Shown here: positions 56,037-60,897 of the stretch, piece by piece | Layout of the letters: each line of letters starts with the position of its first letter | How positions within the stretch are numbered: the stretch's first letter is position 1 | From: Janthinobacterium saanense | Lineage (GTDB): Bacteria > Pseudomonadota > Gammaproteobacteria > Burkholderiales > Burkholderiaceae_D | Assembly: GCF_014200675.1 (NCBI RefSeq) | Contig: NZ_JACHCI010000029.1 | Location: 1 to 60,897 of the forward strand | DNA: 60,897 nucleotides | Direction: 5' to 3' | Notes under the pieces: generated by a model | Told to the model about the DNA's origin: nothing | The model's input: the letters and a program-made list of their open reading frames with translations, nothing else | Databases searched by the model: none | Translations under genes and position numbers: made by a program

Positions 56037-57353
56037 ATGAGATTACGCAGTCTGCCAGCATTGCAACACTCCCGTACCGCCTGGTCCGGGTTCCTGCCAT
56101 CGATCGCGGCCGTACTGGCGGCCGTGATGATGGTTTCTGCAGCACCCGCTGCGCGTGCCCAAGGCGCCACTGCCTGGACCTTCGACCAGGTCTTGCAGCA
56201 GGCGCTGCAAACCCATCCCACCATCCAGGGCAAGCGCTCGGCCCAGGCGGCCGCGCAAGCCGACCTGGAAGGCGCGCGCTGGCAGCGCTATCCCAGCGTA
56301 TCGGCGGAAGTGCCGACCGGCTCGCCGGACGCGGGCGGCGTGGTGCGCGTCGAGCAGCCGCTATGGAGCGGCGGGCGCATCAACGCCGGTATCGACGCGG
56401 CAGGCAGCCGGCTCGATGCAGCCGGTTCGGCCATCGAGGAAGAGCGTTTGAGCCTGTCGCTGCGCGTGATCGCTGCGTACACGGAAGCGCTGCGCCAGAC
56501 GGCGCGCATGCGTTCAGCCGAAGAAGGCCTGGCCGAACATCAGCGCCTGCTGGAGATGATCAAGCGCCGCGTGACGCAGTCGGTCAGTTCGCAAACCGAC
56601 CAGCGCCTGGCCGAATCGCGCATGTACCAGGCCGCCAACGACGCTTCGAACGTGCGCCAGGCGCTGGAAAACGCGCTGGCGCAGCTGTCGCAACTGGTCG
56701 GCAAGCCCGTGCGCGTGGTGACCGGCACCGGCATCGGCGTGGCCGAGCCGCTGCCTGACGCCACGCTCGACCTGGTGCTGCGCCAGGCCGTCGCCTATTC
56801 CCCTACCCTGCGCCGGCTTGACTTTGAAGCCCAGGCGGCCGACTCGGATATCGCCGTGCAGCGCTCGGCCTATATGCCCAAGGTCTTGCTGCGGCTGGAA
56901 AAAACCACTGGCAGCATCAATACCGACAACCGTCCGCGCGCCATGCTGGTACTACAGGCGCAACCGGGCGCAGGCCTGTCGGCCAAAGCCGGCGTGGATG
57001 CCGCCGTGGCCAAGCGCGAAGGCGCGCGTTCGGCGCACGACGCGGCCGAACGCGACGTGCGCGAACGCTTCACGCTGGACTGGAACGAGGCCGAAGCGAG
57101 CCGCCAGCGCCTGGGCAATGCGGGCGAGGCAAGCACCACCTCGACCCAGGTTTTCGAATCGTATGCGCGCCAGTACGTGATCGGCCGCAAGACCTGGAAC
57201 GATGTGCTCAATGCGGTGCGCGAAGCGACCCAGGCGCAGTTCGCGCTGGAAGACACGCGCGCCCAGGCCATCGCCGCCAGCCTGCGCCTGGCTGCCGAGA
57301 CGGGCACCCTGGCCGGCCGCACCGCGCCCATCGGCACGGCACGCGGCAATTGA
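56037..57353 (+). CDS. TolC/LapE-like outer-membrane component of type I secretion
   Basis: The 438-residue protein has a signal peptide (SIAAVLAAVMMVSAAPAARAQG, about 22-43) and two TolC-type halves (AWTFDQVLQQALQTHPTIQGKRS; then LDLVLRQAVAYSPTLRRLDFEAQAADSDI). It provides the outer-membrane exit. It starts 145 nt after the giant gene and is followed by the ABC gene after 28 nt. Confidence 0.9.
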   Translation: MRLRSLPALQHSRTAWSGFLPSIAAVLAAVMMVSAAPAARAQGATAWTFDQVLQQALQTHPTIQGKRSAQAAAQADLEGARWQRYPSVSAEVPTGSPDAGGVVRVEQPLWSGGRINAGIDAAGSRLDAAGSAIEEERLSLSLRVIAAYTEALRQTARMRSAEEGLAEHQRLLEMIKRRVTQSVSSQTDQRLAESRMYQAANDASNVRQALENALAQLSQLVGKPVRVVTGTGIGVAEPLPDATLDLVLRQAVAYSPTLRRLDFEAQAADSDIAVQRSAYMPKVLLRLEKTTGSINTDNRPRAMLVLQAQPGAGLSAKAGVDAAVAKREGARSAHDAAERDVRERFTLDWNEAEASRQRLGNAGEASTTSTQVFESYARQYVIGRKTWNDVLNAVREATQAQFALEDTRAQAIAASLRLAAETGTLAGRTAPIGTARGN

Positions 57354-57381
57354 CAGCAACGAAACAATTACAGGAGACAGC

Positions 57382-59511
57382 GTGGATACCTCCATCAAAC
57401 ATGGCTTGCTGACATTGATCGACCGGGCCGCGCGCCTGACAGGCCAGCACACGGCCGCCGCCCGCCTGGCCGACCTGCAGCGCCAGCTGGACGAAGTGAA
57501 CGAAGACATCGGCCCCAGCGCCGTGCTGAGCACCCTATGGCTGGCCGCCGGCCTGGAAGGCACGGCGCGCACCTTGCACGACCCCACGCCGGGCGAACTG
57601 CCGTTTGCGATTTACAGCCCCAGCACCGGTTGGGGGCTGCTGCAGTCGCGCGGCGCGGACGGCGCCTGGCGTGGCGAAGGCGTCGACGGCCGGCCGCTGC
57701 AGCTTGAATCGCTGGCCGGGCTGGCCTGCGTGGGCCTGCCCCGGCGCAGCGCAAAGAGCGGCGCCCAACCCGGCGCGCTGGGCCTGGTGCGCGACGCGCT
57801 GTGGCTGAAAAAAAGCGTGTTTGTCGACGCCGTGCTGGCCACCACCCTGGTGACCATGCTGACCATGGCCACCTCGCTGTTTTCGATGCAGGTGTACGAC
57901 CGCGTGATCCCCAACCAGAGCTTCAATACCTTGTGGGTGCTGGTGGTGGGCGTGGCGCTGTCGATCATCCTGGAATTCATCCTCAAGCAGGTGCGCAGCC
58001 GCATCGTCGACCACTCGTGCAATGAAGTCGACCACGATCTGTCGCAGTGGTTCTTCCAGCGCATGCTGGGCATCCGCATGGAAGCGCGTCCGCCATCGGT
58101 GGGCACCCTGGCGGCGCAGGTCAAGGGCTTTGAAATGGTGCGCGGCGTGCTGACCTCGACCTCGCTGTTCGTGCTGACGGACGTGCCGTTCGCGCTGATC
58201 TTTTTGGCCATGATCACCATCATCGGCGGCTGGCTGGTGGTGGTGCCGCTGATCGCCCTGCCGCTGGCCCTGATCTGCGGCCTGATGTTCCAGCGCGCCA
58301 TCCAGAACCATACGCGCAAGAACCTCAACGCCAGCAACCGCAAGGCCGGCTTGCTGGTCGAAGCGGTCGATGGCGTCGAAACGCTCAAGGGCAGCAGCGC
58401 CGAGTGGATGATGCAGGCGCGCTGGGCCGAACTGGTGGCCGAGACCAGCCATGCGGAACAGAATATCCGCGACTATGCGGCCCTGTCGCAAAACATCACG
58501 GCCGCTTTCCAGCAGCTGACCAATGTGGCCCTGATCTCCATGGGCGCCTGGTTCGTGGCGGAAAACCAGATGACCATGGGCGCCCTGATGGCGTGCACCA
58601 TCATCAGCAACCGCGCCCTGATGCCCATCGTGCAGCTGCCCGGCGTGATGGTGCAATGGGCGCATGCGCGCGCCTCGATCGACGGCCTGGAACAAGTCAT
58701 CACCTTGCCTAACGAGGCCGACAACGCCCAGTTCGCGCTGACCCCGCGCAGCCTGGAGACGGGCTTGCGCTTCGAGCGCATCCGCTTTACTTACGGCGGC
58801 GCGCAGAAAGTGGCGCTGGAAGTGGACAACCTGGCCATCCGTCCCGGCGAGCGCGTCGGCCTGGTGGGCGCCATCGGTTCAGGCAAGACCACCCTGCTGA
58901 AACTGGCCTCGGGCATGTATCTGCCGTCCGAAGGCAAGGCTTATCTGGGCGATGTGGACATGGCGCTGCTGGCGCCGCCCGTGGTGCGCGAAATGATAGG
59001 CTATTTGCCGCAAGAGACGCGGCTGTTCAGCGGCACCCTGCGCGACAACCTGCTGCTGGGACTGGCCGACCCCGGCGAGGAAGTGATACTCGCGGCCGCC
59101 AAGCGCACCGGCCTGATCGAACTGATACTGGGCCAGCCACGGGGACTGGCGCTGGCGATTACAGAAGGCGGACGCGGCGTCTCTGGCGGCCAGCGCCAAC
59201 TGATCGCGGTGACGCGGCTGCTGCTGGCCAAGCCAAAAATCTGGCTGCTCGACGAGCCGACCGGCGCCATGGATGCCAAAACGGAATCGCGCATCGTGGC
59301 CCTGCTGGCCGAACTGGCAGCCGAAGGCGTGACCATGGTCGCCACCACCCATAAAAACGCCCTGCTGCCCCTGTTGGACCGGCTGGTGGTGCTGCAGGCC
59401 GGCCGCGTGCTGCTCGACGGCCCGCGCGACGCCGTACTGGCCAAGCTGTCCGGCAAACCACAAGCCGTACCACCGGTAGCAGCAGTGACCGCACAGGGAG
59501 CCGTGGCATGA
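57382..59511 (+). CDS. LapB-like type I secretion ABC transporter
   Basis: The 709-residue protein has an N-terminal C39-like domain (about 1-125) without catalytic Cys or His, a six-helix membrane domain (about 150-430) and an ATPase with Walker A GAIGSGKTT (about 496-504), VSGGQRQ (600-606) and LLDEPTGAMD. The GTG at 57382 with AGGAGA fixes the start; the inactive peptidase is usual in LapB/HlyB-type transporters that recognise a C-terminal signal. Confidence 0.92.
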   Translation: MDTSIKHGLLTLIDRAARLTGQHTAAARLADLQRQLDEVNEDIGPSAVLSTLWLAAGLEGTARTLHDPTPGELPFAIYSPSTGWGLLQSRGADGAWRGEGVDGRPLQLESLAGLACVGLPRRSAKSGAQPGALGLVRDALWLKKSVFVDAVLATTLVTMLTMATSLFSMQVYDRVIPNQSFNTLWVLVVGVALSIILEFILKQVRSRIVDHSCNEVDHDLSQWFFQRMLGIRMEARPPSVGTLAAQVKGFEMVRGVLTSTSLFVLTDVPFALIFLAMITIIGGWLVVVPLIALPLALICGLMFQRAIQNHTRKNLNASNRKAGLLVEAVDGVETLKGSSAEWMMQARWAELVAETSHAEQNIRDYAALSQNITAAFQQLTNVALISMGAWFVAENQMTMGALMACTIISNRALMPIVQLPGVMVQWAHARASIDGLEQVITLPNEADNAQFALTPRSLETGLRFERIRFTYGGAQKVALEVDNLAIRPGERVGLVGAIGSGKTTLLKLASGMYLPSEGKAYLGDVDMALLAPPVVREMIGYLPQETRLFSGTLRDNLLLGLADPGEEVILAAAKRTGLIELILGQPRGLALAITEGGRGVSGGQRQLIAVTRLLLAKPKIWLLDEPTGAMDAKTESRIVALLAELAAEGVTMVATTHKNALLPLLDRLVVLQAGRVLLDGPRDAVLAKLSGKPQAVPPVAAVTAQGAVA

Positions 59512-60677
59512 GCGACACGAAGCAAGTGACAAAACAGGAAACAAAGCGTGGCCGCGTGCTGATCTGGAGCTGCACGGCCGCGCTGGCGGGCGTGATCGCC
59601 TGGGCTTCGTGGGCGGAGCTGGACCAGGTCACGCGCGCCAATGGCCAGGTGATCGCCAGCTCGCGTAACCAGGTGATACAGGTGGCCGACGGCGGCGTGT
59701 TGTCCGAACTGCGTGTGCATGAAGGCAGCGTGGTGAAAAAAGGCGAATTGCTGGCGCGCTTCGACCGCACGCGGGCCGAAACGAGCTACCTGGAAAGCAC
59801 CGCCAAGGAGGCGGGCCTGAAGGCGGCCGTGGCGCGCCTGCAGGCGGAAGTGTTTGGCGGCACGCCGAAGTTCCCCGCCGAACTGCAAGCCTTTCCGGAA
59901 TTTCGCGCCAACCAGCTGACGCTGTTTAATAAACGCCAGGGCGCCGTGCAGCAGGAAGTCAACGCGCTGGAAAGCGCCATGAAGCTGATCAAGGAAGAGC
60001 TGGAAATGAACTTGCCGCTACTGGAAACGGGCGACGTCAGCCGTGCCGACGTGCTCAAGCTGCGGCGCCAGGTGGTCGACATCCAGGCGCAGATCACGAA
60101 CCGGCGCAACAAGTATCTGCAAGACAGCCAGACCGACCTGGTAAAAGCCCAGGAAGACCTGGCCAGCGTGCAGCAAACGGTGACCCAGCGCAAGGAGCAG
60201 CTGGGCTCGACCGATATTTACGCGCCCACCGACGGCATCGTGCGCAATGTACGCCTGACCACCCTGGGCGGCGTGGCCAAGCCGGGCGAGGAAATCCTGC
60301 AGATCGTGCCCACCGACGACGACCTGATCATCGAAGCCAAGGTCAAGCCGGCCGACATCGCCTTCATCAAGCCGGGCCTGCCGACTGCCGTGAAGCTCGA
60401 CGCCTACGACTACGGCATTTACGGTCGCCTGCGCGGCAAGGTCAGCTACATCAGCGCCGACACGCTCAGCGAAGACAACAAGGGCAATGAACAGCCGTAC
60501 TACCGCGTGCAGATCAAGACCAGCGGACGCAACCTGGTCGGCAAGAACGGCCTGCCGATCCTGATCCAGCCCGGCATGACGGCTACCGTAGAAATCAACA
60601 CGGGCCATAAAACCGTGCTGCGCTATCTCACCAAGCCGATCACGAAGACGTTTTCGGAGTCGCTGGGGGAGCGCTAG
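59508..60677 (+). CDS. LapC-like HlyD-family type I secretion adaptor
   Basis: The 389-residue protein has one anchor (about 20-38), a lipoyl-like start VIASSRNQVIQVADGGVLSELRVHEG, a long coiled coil (about 80-225) and the returning barrel with DIYAPTDGIVRNVRLTTLGGVAKPG. It bridges LapB and TolC. ATGA overlap with the ABC gene confirms the operon. Confidence 0.92.
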   Translation: MSDTKQVTKQETKRGRVLIWSCTAALAGVIAWASWAELDQVTRANGQVIASSRNQVIQVADGGVLSELRVHEGSVVKKGELLARFDRTRAETSYLESTAKEAGLKAAVARLQAEVFGGTPKFPAELQAFPEFRANQLTLFNKRQGAVQQEVNALESAMKLIKEELEMNLPLLETGDVSRADVLKLRRQVVDIQAQITNRRNKYLQDSQTDLVKAQEDLASVQQTVTQRKEQLGSTDIYAPTDGIVRNVRLTTLGGVAKPGEEILQIVPTDDDLIIEAKVKPADIAFIKPGLPTAVKLDAYDYGIYGRLRGKVSYISADTLSEDNKGNEQPYYRVQIKTSGRNLVGKNGLPILIQPGMTATVEINTGHKTVLRYLTKPITKTFSESLGER

Positions 60678-60766
60678 GCGCGGCAACGCCGAACTCCTTG
60701 TTTCAGCACAATTCATCCGTCATTTCGCCGCTCTACACTGTCCAGTCTGGCCAGCAAGGAGCGGCG

Positions 60767-60897
60767 ATGGTCTATCCCAAGATTCCTTATGTAAGTGGCA
60801 GCAATAGCGCGCTGCTGCAATGCGACCGCAGCAGCGATGCCATCGTGCGCATCCGGCCCGAACTACCGGGCAATGTGATCGTCATCCACGGCGTCAA
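60767..60897 (+). CDS. Partial gene, probable Tle3/DUF3274-type lipase effector (5' end only)
   Basis: 43 codons are visible: it opens MVYPKIPYVSGSNSAL and reaches LPGNVIVIHGVN, the nucleophile-preceding strand of an alpha/beta hydrolase as seen in T6SS Tle3-like effectors. AAGGAG upstream fixes the start. The catalytic part is outside the window. Confidence 0.4.
   Translation, partial: MVYPKIPYVSGSNSALLQCDRSSDAIVRIRPELPGNVIVIHGV

Overview
The window looks like chromosome of an Oxalobacteraceae betaproteobacterium (Janthinobacterium, Massilia or Duganella type). This is inferred from GC-rich coding DNA, dense operons with ATGA overlaps, and the order cysS - 3-methyladenine glycosylase - accA - tilS - lysC - tRNA-Ser, which I recall as usual in Burkholderiales. 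The genus is inference; no 16S gene is present.

Layout. Bases 1-92 are the end of an insertion sequence abutting a truncated palindromic repeat. 159-4881 is an efflux operon (TolC, HlyD and two ABC-2 permeases, with no ATPase). 5144-6025 is a lipoprotein GH46 chitosanase. 6041-11172 is an aspartate module: aspartate 4-decarboxylase plus two AspT-type antiporters. 11388-13275 holds a periplasmic binding-like protein, a CxxC-altered HMA protein and a small membrane protein. 13528-18113 encodes a Pls/PosA-type synthetase (adenylation, carrier, membrane and three hexapeptide-like blocks) overlapping its own phosphopantetheinyl transferase, followed by an antisense micro-ORF. 18312-24196 is a mixed stretch: LysR, small proteins, an RlmN-like enzyme, YjdM, the dmeRF metal-efflux pair with a clear operator, a WxxGxW lipoprotein and a DUF2325 protein.

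24368-28790 is a signalling island: a strong promoter overlapped by a Fur-box-like site, a Ser/Thr kinase with transmembrane segment and TPRs, an overlapping protein of unknown function, and a convergent sigma54 activator with an FHA-like N-terminus. 29048-32816 has a frameshifted MFS gene, a LysR/NmrA divergent pair and a small secreted protein. 33013-42637 is mainly housekeeping (tRNA-Ser, lysC, tilS, accA, alkA-like, cysS, two cyclophilins, lpxH, DUF72). 42701-47959 has two lipoproteins and a GntR(YtrA)-ABC operon preceded by a 16-codon leader ORF.

The most striking locus is 48037-60677. About 700 bp of AT-rich DNA precedes a 2,384-residue, extremely alanine-rich protein built of 24- and 26-residue units, with a Gly-rich hinge and a type I secretion C-terminus. 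It is followed directly by its apparent exporter: TolC/LapE-like, LapB-like ABC with an inactive C39-like domain, and LapC-like adaptor. The window ends in the first codons of a probable lipase-type (Tle3-like) effector. A dispersed 27-bp palindrome (three copies, one cut by the IS) links otherwise unrelated intergenic regions.
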